Shown here: piece after piece, positions 8,036-16,189 of the stretch
Position numbering within the stretch: position 1 is the stretch's first letter
Layout: every line of letters starts with the position of its first letter
Source of the DNA: an uncultured Bacilli bacterium
GTDB lineage: Bacteria > Bacillota_I > Bacilli_A > RF39 > UBA660
NCBI GenBank assembly: GCA_934095865.1
Contig: CAKOKU010000001.1
Span: 1-64,000 of the forward strand
Direction of reading: 5' to 3'
DNA length: 64,000 bases
The notes under the pieces: generated by a model
Told to the model about the DNA's origin: nothing
Database searches by the model: none
The model's input: only the letters and a program-made list of their open reading frames with translations
Made by a program: the position numbers and the translations under genes

Positions 8036-8521
8036 TTTTTTTAAATTAATGTATAATTTTAACCAATTATCAAAAGCATTGACATCTTGATATTTTTCTA
8101 AATCCTCGTCTTTATTAGCGTCTAAATAGGTTATTATTTCTTCATTTTTAATGATAATTATAGATGGAGCATATTTTACTTGAGTGTAGAATTTAGTTTT
8201 TTTAAATTCATTGATTGGTATAGATAAAATACCTATTTTATATTTCTCCATAATTGTTTTGAAAATAGATTCACAAGGAATTGGTAGACTACAAAAGTTG
8301 TTATATGTGTAAAGTATGTAAGTTTCGCTATTTTTTTCTTCGAGTTCGTTGGCAGATGTCGGAATGAATTTGCCTTTATTGTAGTATTTTTCACTTAGAT
8401 TAATTGTATTGTACTTTTCTTGCTCTTTCTTTTTTTGAGAATATCCTAGGTAACTAAGTATTAATATTATTGTAATGAATATAAAGAATAATGTGGCTAT
8501 TTTCTTTTTCTTATTTTTCAC
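8033..8521 (-). CDS. Membrane-anchored thioredoxin-fold protein with CX5C motif
   Basis: This is a 162-residue protein. An N-terminal basic stretch and one membrane helix (about 8-27) place the rest outside the cell. The pattern TYILYTYNNFCSLPIPC, then APSIIIIKNEEIITYLDA, is that of a thioredoxin-like domain, with the cis-Pro segment (APS) retained. Instead of CxxC it has C-S-L-P-I-P-C, so the redox pair is spaced by five residues. Bacteriocin-transport accessory proteins are a comparable group. It overlaps the end of the upstream rhodanese-like gene by 11 nt and must be cotranscribed with it. A joint extracytoplasmic sulfur or thiol function is inferred. Confidence 0.6.
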   Translation of the reverse strand: MKNKKKKIATLFFIFITIILILSYLGYSQKKKEQEKYNTINLSEKYYNKGKFIPTSANELEEKNSETYILYTYNNFCSLPIPCESIFKTIMEKYKIGILSIPINEFKKTKFYTQVKYAPSIIIIKNEEIITYLDANKDEDLEKYQDVNAFDNWLKLYINLKK

Positions 8522-9215
8522 TTTTTACCTCATGTAAGGCTGAGAAGTCGATGTTGTGATAATTAACTTTCCAAAAATCATAATAAGTTTTATCACCGAT
8601 TGTTCTCTTAACTTCAACATTATTTAAACCATTATAATACCAATATCCTCCGATGTTATATATTTTATCTTCATACCAACCTAATGATATTAAAAGGTTT
8701 TTGGTCATGCCAGCATAGCCGCCACCACCACACATTAGAAAAATATATTTGTCTTTAGGAAAATAGTATTCTAATATATCTAGAGATTCTTCATAATTAG
8801 CTATATAATTATTATTTTTATCTAGTTTAAATAAAGTTTTACCTTCATAGGTTTTGCCAACGCTTTCTGGTAAATTGGTTATAGGAATTATATATGGTAG
8901 TGGCAAAACTTCAAATCCTTTAATAAAACCAGATAAATAACTGTCACCACCAATAGCTTCATAGTTGCCTGGATCTTTTAGCATTCGCATATCCATATAT
9001 ACAGCGTCTTTTTGACCTAAATAATTATCAATGGTACTTTCATTTATGTTTTTATCTATACCTAAAGTACCTCTTTCGCCGCCAGTTACTTCTGGTTTTG
9101 GTAAAACTTGTAATTGAGATATTGCAGTTTGGCTTTGCTTATTAATATTAAGACCTATAATGAATCCTAGTATTAAGGCTGCTAATATAATCAATATTTT
9201 TTTTATTTGTTTCAT
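8511..9215 (-). CDS. Membrane-anchored rhodanese-like protein
   Basis: This is a 234-residue protein with one N-terminal membrane anchor (about 6-24) and an extracytoplasmic domain. Typical rhodanese elements are visible: AVYMDMR near 75, corresponding to the LIDVR strand, and the active loop FLMCGGGGYAGM followed by a helix and GW. In rhodaneses the loop cysteine carries a persulfide. The glycine-rich loop CGGGGYAG is unusual. AAAGGAGAG lies just upstream of the ATG. It forms an operon with the thioredoxin-like gene, which could reduce or regenerate it. Sulfur transfer outside the membrane is inferred, not shown. Confidence 0.7.
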   Translation of the reverse strand: MKQIKKILIILAALILGFIIGLNINKQSQTAISQLQVLPKPEVTGGERGTLGIDKNINESTIDNYLGQKDAVYMDMRMLKDPGNYEAIGGDSYLSGFIKGFEVLPLPYIIPITNLPESVGKTYEGKTLFKLDKNNNYIANYEESLDILEYYFPKDKYIFLMCGGGGYAGMTKNLLISLGWYEDKIYNIGGYWYYNGLNNVEVKRTIGDKTYYDFWKVNYHNIDFSALHEVKSEK

Positions 9216-9281
9216 TTAAACTCTCCTTTTCTTTTTTTAGTATAATTTCTTTTTTTCTTATTAGCTATAACTTTAACGTTG

Positions 9282-9305
9282 AAAAAACTCAACTTTAAGT
9301 TGAGT
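9282..9305 (-). terminator. Terminator behind the XRE pseudogene
   Basis: ACTCAACTT/AAGTTGAGT forms a perfect 9-bp stem, followed on the minus strand by TTTTTT (9287-9282). It isolates the rhodanese operon from the upstream gene. Confidence 0.85.
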
Positions 9306-9315
9306 CGTATGTTTG

Positions 9316-10017
9316 TTAATTTTGACAATTATCTTGAAGGGTTAATGGGATTTTGTATACGCGAATTGTATCATCTTTATTAGTGGCATTTATTTCTAAA
9401 TATAAATTATTTTGGTTAAAACTTTTACATGATTGTTTGTAATTATTTATATTAAATTCTAAATTTTGTAAAAAGGTTTCTAATTTGATATTTTCTTCGT
9501 TAGAATTATAGGTGCCTATTTTGATGGTAGTGTTGTTGTTTTCTTCATAAAGAGTGCATTGTATTTTTTTATAAATCACTTTTTCATAACCACCACAATA
9601 GTCTATGTGTGATATGTAAATTGCAGTCTTTTGTTCATTATATGCAATGCTACCAGTAACTTTAAATTCAGGACATGAAGTTGATAAGGTTTTGAAGTTA
9701 AAATCATTATTGTTTGATTTTTGCTTTATTACTAAAAAAATTATCAAACCAATTATAAAGACTATTATATATATAATAATTGCTATTGCTCTTTTATTAA
9801 TTTTTGCTTTTTTAGAATTATTTATTGTCTCATCAAGACTGATGTTAAAATCTTTACATATTTGATTTAAGATGGTTATATCTGGTAAATTTATGCCATT
9901 TTCCTATTTTGATACAGCTTGATAGGTTACACCATATTTTTCAGCAAATTCTTTTTGAGTTAAATTGTTCTTCTTTCGTAGTTCTTTAATTAAATTAGCA
10001 ATTTTTTGTTCGTCCAT
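9316..10017 (-). pseudogene. XRE-family regulator with membrane anchor, interrupted by amber codon
   Basis: From the ATG at 10017 (GGAGATAAGT upstream) the frame encodes an XRE helix-turn-helix, KELRKKNNLTQKEFAEKYGV then TYQAVSK. A TAG follows at 9906-9904 (codon 38) and then the frame continues ENGINLPDITILNQIC. The position is the near-invariant tryptophan of SKWE in this family, so a single TGG-to-TAG change explains it. Downstream the frame stays open for a membrane helix (INKRAIAIIIYIIVFIIGL) and an extracytoplasmic C-terminal domain with several cysteines, ending at 9316. Other genes here end in TAG, so reassignment is not supported. A recent null mutation, a sequencing error or suppression are the options. 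Confidence 0.85.
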
Positions 10018-10077
10018 ACTTATCTCCAATATTAAAAGTATATCATAAGAAATTTAGAACTTGGAAGAGCGAAGTTA

Positions 10078-10950
10078 TCATTTCTGTTTTAAAACTAACT
10101 TTTTAATTGGAATTCCATTTTTAAAACCAATGATGTTTAAATCATACTTGTGGCTTAATCTGATTAAATCTTTGGCTAAATAATCACCACTTGAATTTAA
10201 ACTCATGTTAGCGGCGATTTTATTCATAAAAGTTTGATCGTGAATATTTAAGATGCCAAATAAATCTTTTATTGTTACGACTCTACCAAATTCTGGTTTA
10301 TATTGGCCTAATAGTTTTAAATCTGCATTGAAAACAACCCAAAACAAAAAAATGCTAAGACTAGTTTTATCTATTTCAGTTGTGAAAGTTCCTGGTCTTA
10401 TTGAATATTTTGATGATTGGAAATATGGCATTGGAGAACCTAGGTCTGATGATATAGCTGGTGCGAAATCGGTTTGACCAAATTGAATACCGTCAAAATC
10501 TAATAATTTCATTTCTTGATTTTCTTGTATAAAGATATTTCCTTTTGTACACATATCAGGAACTACAATACCTTCCTTATTTGCTCGTCTAATTATATCT
10601 TCTAGTTTGGCATAAAAATTTGTAAGAAAAGCAAAACTATATTTATCTTTGGGATTAAGTGCTGTTAAAAAATCATTAATTTCTGTTCCAATTATTTTTT
10701 TCATCGTATATCCACAAAAATTTTGACCGTTATATATCATAGCTGTTGGTCCAACTATTTCTTTAACTTTTTTGGCTTTAGTATTTAAAATTTTTGTTTC
10801 ATAACTGAAACCAAGAGAACTAAATCCTTCTATTAATTCTTGATTAATTATTTTTAAAATTCTATTATTCGGAAGTTCATATATTTTAGAACTTTCGCCA
10901 ATGTGAACTAGCTTTTTTTCTTTAAAAGTTGAAACTTCGATTTTTTCCAT
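10078..10950 (-). CDS. Protein-kinase-fold protein
   Basis: This is a 290-residue cytosolic protein. A kinase-like N-lobe is suggested by GESSKIYELPNNRILKI, a nucleotide loop followed by a candidate ATP lysine. The catalytic loop reads VPDMCTKGNIFI (Asp and Asn in kinase spacing) and the metal motif LLDFDGIQFG contains DFD. The C-terminal third is helical. The same fold logic appears in the tandem kinase-like genes at 30766-33005, so this is probably a diverged relative. The substrate is unknown; aminoglycoside or sugar kinases of similar fold cannot be excluded. It is transcribed divergently from the Nudix gene. Confidence 0.65.
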   Translation of the reverse strand: MEKIEVSTFKEKKLVHIGESSKIYELPNNRILKIINQELIEGFSSLGFSYETKILNTKAKKVKEIVGPTAMIYNGQNFCGYTMKKIIGTEINDFLTALNPKDKYSFAFLTNFYAKLEDIIRRANKEGIVVPDMCTKGNIFIQENQEMKLLDFDGIQFGQTDFAPAISSDLGSPMPYFQSSKYSIRPGTFTTEIDKTSLSIFLFWVVFNADLKLLGQYKPEFGRVVTIKDLFGILNIHDQTFMNKIAANMSLNSSGDYLAKDLIRLSHKYDLNIIGFKNGIPIKKLVLKQK

Positions 10951-11069
10951 ATATTAATATTTCTCCCACTGATTTGTTAACTGTTCTGATTTTAATGATA
11001 AATTATTATGTTGTCAATCTTTTTCTAGAGTTTTTTAGAATGTTATGATATCCTGATTTTAGGAGATGA

Positions 11070-11480
11070 GTGGATGTGAAAGTAGTAGGAACAATGTTTT
11101 TTAAAAATAATAGTTTGTTGATAGATAAACCAAGGAAGCGTGCGACTTTTCAAATGGTTGGTGGTAAAGTTGAAGATGGGGAAACACCTTTGGAGGCTGC
11201 TATAAGAGAATGTCATGAAGAATTAGGGCCAAAAGCAAGCTTTGATGAAAATTTATTGGAATTAGTAATGGAGTTTGATGAAATAGCAACCAGTGATGGT
11301 AAAACGCCAATTCATTTTTATGTTTTTAAATATAATGGTAATTTAGTTGGTGAGCTTAGTCTTTCTGAAGAGATTGGTGATTTTATGTGGTATACAAGCT
11401 CAAATGGCACTGATATATTGTCTAACACTTTAAAACATAAAGTAGTGCCTTATTGTATAAAAAATAAACTTATTAAATAA
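11070..11480 (+). CDS. Nudix hydrolase
   Basis: This is a 136-residue protein with a full Nudix box, GGKVEDGETPLEAAIRECHE followed by ELG, at about residues 28-51. That fits the pattern GX5EX7REUXEEXGU and supplies the Mg-binding glutamates. Nudix enzymes hydrolyse nucleoside diphosphates linked to another group. The substrate cannot be read from the sequence, though house-cleaning of oxidised nucleotides is common for this size. The start is a GTG at 11070 or 11076; AGGAG at 11061 fits either. It has no clear operon partner. Confidence 0.88.
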   Translation: MDVKVVGTMFFKNNSLLIDKPRKRATFQMVGGKVEDGETPLEAAIRECHEELGPKASFDENLLELVMEFDEIATSDGKTPIHFYVFKYNGNLVGELSLSEEIGDFMWYTSSNGTDILSNTLKHKVVPYCIKNKLIK

Positions 11481-11574
11481 TTTAACAATTTAAAACGTAT
11501 TATCATATATAAAATATTATTTGTATTGATTAACTTAGTGTGTTAAAATTGAATAATAGAGGAGTATGGTTAAT

Positions 11575-13386
11575 ATGGATAATAATAATCAAAATCAAAT
11601 TCCATCACCTGATGATATTTTTGGAACAGGTAGTGCTAGTAATCAAGGTGATAATAGTTTAACTAATAGTGCAAATTTTGTTAGTGGACAGCAAAGTGCT
11701 CAATCACAAATTGATAATGCTGGTACTTTTGATGCATCAAATAATTTTGGAAATGATATTTTTGGTACGGTAACGGAAACTACCGCTCCAACAAATGAAA
11801 ATCAAGCTGTTAATAGTGTCGAACCGGTTTATAATCAGGCTGCTTTTGTAGGTGGAGAACAAAACAATAGTGCAATAACATTTGAAAATGGAAGTAATAA
11901 TGATACTAGTAATTTTCAAAGTAATATGAATATGCAAGAACCTGTCCAAAATAGTAATGAACAGTCTAATCTTGATTTTAATATTAATAATACAGCGTCG
12001 GTATCTGAACAGCCTATAAATGAAGTTCCTAATATCAACACTGCTAATGTTTTGGAAGCTTCTAATAATATAAGCGAGGTCAATAATTTAAATATTGAGT
12101 CAAATGCTACTGTTAATGATAATAATGTCAGTACTTCAACTTTCCAAAATCCTGAATATCAAGAGCAACCTCTTCAGAATGAGCTTGACAATTCCACTGT
12201 TAATATTGATCCAACTATTCAAATTAATAACACTGCCAATTTTCAATCAGTTGTAGATAACAATGTTGGTGGTTCAAATGTTAATTTAGAAACGACTAAT
12301 CAAGATAATTCTTTAACAACCCCGGTTAGTGATAACACTAATTTAGGAATAAATACTGATAATGTTAATAACAATTTAAATGAGACTTCCCAAGTAAATG
12401 ACGAAGACTTGTTAAAAGCCTATGTTGGTAAGAAGTATGATAAAATTAAAAAAGGAAAATTTAATATTTGGAGTTTCTTTTTTGGCTCTTTGTATTTTAT
12501 GTACCGTAAAATGTTTTTATATGGCATTATTATATATACTATCCAGCTTATTCTTTTAAATGGGGTAAAATACGGCGGTTGGATATGTGTAATTATTGAT
12601 ATAATTTTAGGCTTGTTTACAAATAAAATTTATTTGCAAGAAGTTAGTAAGAGAGTTAGTAAAATAAAAGCTGATAATAGTGGTAAAAGCTATGATGTAA
12701 TTGCGACTATTTGTAAATTGACGGGCGGAACTAGTAAATTATTATTGAGTCTTGGAATGTATGTTATTAGTACAATAACAACTATTGTTTTAATAGTTAT
12801 GATGATAATGGGTATAGGTAATTTATTTAAAAGTATAGGTGATACTATTAGCGGTTTAATTAATGGTAAAGTTAACATTAATGTTCCAAATAATGCTGAT
12901 TCTAATAAAGACAGTAATAATGATTTTTCTGATAATACTTCAGAAGAATATAATGGTATCTTATCATTTGATACAACTATAAAAATTAATGATATATTTA
13001 GTGTGATTATTCCTAGCGATTTTAAAGAAGATTCTATGATGAGTGAAGATTATAGTATAAATTATACTTATGATGGTAGTGCTATTTTTGGCGATTGTAG
13101 TTTTTCTTTATCAAGTCCATTAGGCTATAAGAGTGCTGAAAATTTAGCTAGTTCTATGCATGATTATTATAGTGCCAGTACTGATGCTAGTGCTATGAAT
13201 AGTGTTACTTATAACAATATAACTTGGTATGGCTTTTCTAGTGCTAATAGTCTATCTACTGATTATTATTATCTTACTAATAAAGATGGTAAAATTTATC
13301 TTTTTAATTATGAAAGTGGTAGAGATAATTTAGAAACTTGTAATATTTATAAAGATATGATTTTTAATAGTATAAAATTAAAATAG
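11575..13386 (+). CDS. Membrane protein with long Asn/Gln-rich N-terminus
   Basis: This is a 603-residue protein. The ATG at 11575 is preferred because AGAGGAG sits 1 nt before the ATG at 11566 and about 10 nt before this one. Residues 1 to about 275 are low-complexity Asn/Gln/Ser/Thr sequence, probably disordered. A DUF2628-like block follows (KFNIWSFFFGSLYFMYRKM and hydrophobic helices), then another helix (STITTIVLIVMMIMGIGN). A C-terminal extracytoplasmic domain of roughly 150 residues ends the protein. The function is unknown. The N-terminus is predicted inside the cell. A terminator overlapping the convergent ASCH gene closes the transcript. Confidence 0.7.
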   Translation: MDNNNQNQIPSPDDIFGTGSASNQGDNSLTNSANFVSGQQSAQSQIDNAGTFDASNNFGNDIFGTVTETTAPTNENQAVNSVEPVYNQAAFVGGEQNNSAITFENGSNNDTSNFQSNMNMQEPVQNSNEQSNLDFNINNTASVSEQPINEVPNINTANVLEASNNISEVNNLNIESNATVNDNNVSTSTFQNPEYQEQPLQNELDNSTVNIDPTIQINNTANFQSVVDNNVGGSNVNLETTNQDNSLTTPVSDNTNLGINTDNVNNNLNETSQVNDEDLLKAYVGKKYDKIKKGKFNIWSFFFGSLYFMYRKMFLYGIIIYTIQLILLNGVKYGGWICVIIDIILGLFTNKIYLQEVSKRVSKIKADNSGKSYDVIATICKLTGGTSKLLLSLGMYVISTITTIVLIVMMIMGIGNLFKSIGDTISGLINGKVNINVPNNADSNKDSNNDFSDNTSEEYNGILSFDTTIKINDIFSVIIPSDFKEDSMMSEDYSINYTYDGSAIFGDCSFSLSSPLGYKSAENLASSMHDYYSASTDASAMNSVTYNNITWYGFSSANSLSTDYYYLTNKDGKIYLFNYESGRDNLETCNIYKDMIFNSIKLK

Positions 13387-13407
13387 CACGATTTATTCGT
13401 GCTTTTC
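13385..13407 (+). terminator. Terminator between convergent genes
   Basis: AGCACGA/TCGTGCT with a 5-nt loop is followed by TTTT. The stem overlaps the stop codon region of the minus-strand ASCH gene. Confidence 0.8.
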
Positions 13408-13785
13408 ATATGTCCAAATGCCTAGTTTTCCTTTTGCATATATAGGTTCTTCTAGTATTTCGACTACCTCTAGTTGCCAAGCATATCTTCCTACTTCGTA
13501 ACGACCAGAATTAAATTCTTGTTGGTTTTTTTGAACTTCTTTTATAAACTGGGGTGTCATTAAAATACAATCTTTTAAGATACACTTACATAGGATATGA
13601 CTTGGGTTAGGTTTAGATTTTAAATAATTACTAGCTATTGTTATGTTTGCTGATTTACTGAAACTTTTTCCAGCATGAATATAGATTTCACCACGGTAAT
13701 TAGTTTTCCAACTGCGAGTTTCATAAATTTTAATGCCATCTTTAATTAGGGTAGCAAATGGTTCTTTTATAGTTAATACTTTCAT
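13393..13785 (-). CDS. ASCH domain protein
   Basis: This is a 130-residue protein. The N-terminal pattern LTIKEPFATLIKDGIKIYE, then TRSW and YRGEIYIHAGKSF, matches the ASCH fold (PUA-related beta barrel), where the loop after the first helix and the RGEI strand line a nucleotide or RNA-binding pocket. ASCH proteins bind RNA or act as amidohydrolases on modified nucleosides such as N4-acetylcytidine. Which applies here is not clear. The gene is monocistronic and convergent with the Asn/Gln-rich gene. Length is typical. Confidence 0.85.
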   Translation of the reverse strand: MKVLTIKEPFATLIKDGIKIYETRSWKTNYRGEIYIHAGKSFSKSANITIASNYLKSKPNPSHILCKCILKDCILMTPQFIKEVQKNQQEFNSGRYEVGRYAWQLEVVEILEEPIYAKGKLGIWTYEKHE

Positions 13786-13918
13786 TTAGTTGCTCTCTTT
13801 CTTAAGTAATTATAACATATTATTAATTTCTAAATCATTGATTAGTTACCTTAGATAGATAAAATCAACTATCATTTTTTTAAAATATTTAATTACGTTT
13901 AATATTTTCTTATGTAGA

Positions 13919-13947
13919 TTTACATCTTTTTTTAGAGGTGGTATACT
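13919..13947 (+). promoter_or_regulatory. SigmaA promoter of the cysteine desulfurase operon
   Basis: TTTACA (13919-13924) and TATACT (13942-13947) are 17 bp apart. They are followed by AAGGGGTGA before the ATG at 13978. Confidence 0.75.
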
Positions 13948-13977
13948 AAGTTAGATTTTAAGACAAGGGGTGAATGT

Positions 13978-15102
13978 ATGATATATTTCGATTATGCTGC
14001 TGCGACGCCAGTTGATAAAGATGTACTAAATGAATATGTAATGTTAACTAAACATTATGGTAATCCGAATAGTGTTCATAGTCTGGGTTTGGAGAGTTTG
14101 AATTTGGTTAATAAATATACTGAGAATATGGCAACGTTATTGGGAGTAGATACGGAAGAATTAATTTATACCAGTGGTGCAAGTGAATCAAATAATTTGG
14201 CAATAAAAGGATGTGCTTTAAGGTATAAAAATTTTGGCAAACACATTTTAATTAGTAGTTTAGAACATAATTCAGTTACAGCTTCAGCTTTGAGTTTACA
14301 ACAAATGGGATTTGAAGTAGAATTAATTCTTGTTAATAAAAATGGTTTAATTGATTGTGAAATGCTAAGAAAAATGATAAGAAATGATACTATTTTAGTG
14401 AGTGTTTGTGCCGTAGATAGTGAAATGGGCTTAGTTCAACCAATTAAAGAAATATCTGATATTGTTAAAAATTATCCACATTGTATTTTTCATACAGACG
14501 CTACTCAAGCAATTGGTAAAGTAACTTTTGATTTTAGTATTCCTGATTTAGTAACTTTGGCTCCACATAAATTTTATGGTTTAGGTAGTAGTGGTCTACT
14601 TATAAAGAAAAAAAACGTTAGTTTAGTGCCGCAAATAGATGGGGGAAGATCGACGAGTGTTTATAGAAGTGGAACTCCGGATTTGCCTATGATTGGAGCT
14701 ATGTGTGTAGCTTTAAATAAGGCTTTAACAAATATTGATAAAAATTGTGATTATGTTACTAATTTGAGCAATAAAATAAAAACTGAATTAAGAGAATATG
14801 AAAATGTTATTTTAAATAATAGAGATAACTCAATTAATTATACAATAAACTTTAGTTTAAAAGGAATGAAGTCTTTAGATATTCAAAAAATGTTAAATGA
14901 ATATGATATTATAGTAGGTACTAAAACATCATGCTGTCCTGTTTTAACACCATCTAAATTAGTGTACGCATTAACAAAAGATAAACAAATTGCCTCTTCG
15001 TCGATTAGATTAAGTATTTCATATTTAACAACAGAAAAAGAAGTTAATACCTTATTAGAGGTTTTTGATAAAATTTATAGGGAGTATTATGGAGAAGTAT
15101 AA
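13978..15102 (+). CDS. Cysteine desulfurase (NifS/IscS class V aminotransferase)
   Basis: This is a 374-residue PLP enzyme. It opens with MIYFDYAAATP and GNPNSVHSLG, the NifS/IscS N-terminal signature. The PLP lysine is K198 in APHKFYG. The catalytic cysteine lies in TSCCPVL (C319/C320). The enzyme takes sulfur from cysteine as a persulfide and passes it to Fe-S or thionucleoside biosynthesis. The gene overlaps by 14 nt with a TtcA-type tRNA thiolase, so supply of sulfur for tRNA modification is the likely job. No IscU-type scaffold lies beside it, which argues against the dedicated SUF/ISC enzyme. Confidence 0.92.
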   Translation: MIYFDYAAATPVDKDVLNEYVMLTKHYGNPNSVHSLGLESLNLVNKYTENMATLLGVDTEELIYTSGASESNNLAIKGCALRYKNFGKHILISSLEHNSVTASALSLQQMGFEVELILVNKNGLIDCEMLRKMIRNDTILVSVCAVDSEMGLVQPIKEISDIVKNYPHCIFHTDATQAIGKVTFDFSIPDLVTLAPHKFYGLGSSGLLIKKKNVSLVPQIDGGRSTSVYRSGTPDLPMIGAMCVALNKALTNIDKNCDYVTNLSNKIKTELREYENVILNNRDNSINYTINFSLKGMKSLDIQKMLNEYDIIVGTKTSCCPVLTPSKLVYALTKDKQIASSSIRLSISYLTTEKEVNTLLEVFDKIYREYYGEV

Positions 15103-15928
15103 AGAAATAGAAAGAAGTATTATAAAGAAGTTTCGTAAAGAGATTTGGTCAAGATTTACTAAAGCTGTCCGTGATTATGAATTAATTCAAGAGAATGATA
15201 ATATTATGGTTTGTATAAGTGGTGGTAAAGATTCATTTTTGCTAGCAAAGTGTATTCAAGAACTTCAAAGACATGGTAAAGTTAATTTTAATGCGCATTA
15301 TGTAGTAATGGATCCTGGTTATAATGAATATAATAAACAATATATTTTGGATAATGCATCTTTACTTAATGTTCCTATTGAAATGTTTAGTACAGATATT
15401 TTTGATGTTGTTAGTACTGTTGATAGTAAGAGTCCATGTTATTTGTGCGCAAGAATGAGAAGAGGACATTTATATAATAAAGCTAAAGAACTTGGCTGTA
15501 ACAAAATTGCTTTAGGTCACCATTTTGATGATGTAATTGAAACTACGCTTTTGTCGATGTTTTATGGTGCTGAAATAAAAACCATGTTACCTAAATTACA
15601 TAGTACAAATTTTGAAGGCTTAGAGCTTATTCGACCTCTTTATTTAGTTAAAGAACAAGACGTTATTAATTGGCGTGATTATAATGAATTAACTTTTATT
15701 AATTGTGCTTGTCGATTTACTGAAGGATGTTCATTAATAAATGATGGGACGAGTAAACGTAAAGAAATTAAAGAATTAATAAAAAAATTAAGAACAATTA
15801 ATAATGATATAGATAATAATATTTTTAAAAGTATGGATAATGTTAATATTAATGCCGTTTTGGGTATAAAAAATGATGGAGAATATAAGAGCTTTTTAGA
15901 TGATTATAATAATAAAATTGCAAAATAA
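15089..15928 (+). CDS. TtcA-type tRNA 2-thiocytidine synthetase (PP-loop ATPase)
   Basis: This is a 279-residue protein. The ATG at 15089 has AGGGAG upstream and lies inside the end of the desulfurase gene; an upstream in-frame ATG at 15065 has no such site. The PP-loop SGGKDS is at 44-49. CYLCARMRRG (C117, C120) and a downstream cysteine group NCACRF (C206) supply the ligands of the Fe-S cluster used by TtcA/TtuA enzymes. The reaction adenylates a tRNA base and replaces oxygen by sulfur. Cytosine 32 is the classical target. TtuA-like specificity for position 54 is an alternative, and some Bacillota members of this group are uncharacterised. Confidence 0.85.
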   Translation: MEKYKEIERSIIKKFRKEIWSRFTKAVRDYELIQENDNIMVCISGGKDSFLLAKCIQELQRHGKVNFNAHYVVMDPGYNEYNKQYILDNASLLNVPIEMFSTDIFDVVSTVDSKSPCYLCARMRRGHLYNKAKELGCNKIALGHHFDDVIETTLLSMFYGAEIKTMLPKLHSTNFEGLELIRPLYLVKEQDVINWRDYNELTFINCACRFTEGCSLINDGTSKRKEIKELIKKLRTINNDIDNNIFKSMDNVNINAVLGIKNDGEYKSFLDDYNNKIAK

Positions 15929-15964
15929 TTTGATGTGTTATTAATGTTTTTGTTAGGTAAATTG

Positions 15965-16003
15965 AACAGTGAGTTTAAAGCGTGAACTTGCTGTTTTAAT
16001 TTT
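15965..16003 (+). terminator. Terminator after the tRNA thiolation operon
   Basis: AACAGTGAGTT pairs with AACTTGCTGTT (two wobbles) and is followed by a T-rich tail. The AT-rich rest of 16004-16120 holds nothing I can support. Confidence 0.75.
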
Positions 16004-16120
16004 TATTTTGATAAAATTAACTTTATTTAATATAAAAAAATAATTTCTTAAATAACAAATAATAAAATAGTAATTTTAATTTATAATTATTGATTAAGTT
16101 TTTAAAATAATTACTTGTAA

Positions 16121-16148
16121 TTGTCTTAAAATACTGTAAAATTATAGT
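16121..16148 (+). promoter_or_regulatory. SigmaA promoter of the ligase gene
   Basis: TTGTCT (16121-16126) and TATAGT (16143-16148) are 16 bp apart. A short AGTAC/GTACT hairpin with five Ts lies just behind (16153-16172) and could attenuate, but it is weak. Confidence 0.6.
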
Positions 16149-16189
16149 TGTTAGTACGTGATGTACTTTTTAGTAAGTAGAGGAATAAT

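Noticed and set aside
9647..9865. Plus-strand open frame opposite the XRE pseudogene
   Set aside because: It is low-complexity hydrophobic sequence complementary to the membrane helix of the XRE gene, without a ribosome-binding site.
9904..9906. TAG read as tryptophan or another amino acid
   Set aside because: Other clearly complete genes in the window end in TAG, so code reassignment is unlikely; a mutation explains the data better.
16153..16172. AGTAC/GTACT hairpin with T run before the ligase as an attenuator
   Set aside because: A five-bp stem is too weak, and no leader peptide or alternative structure is visible.
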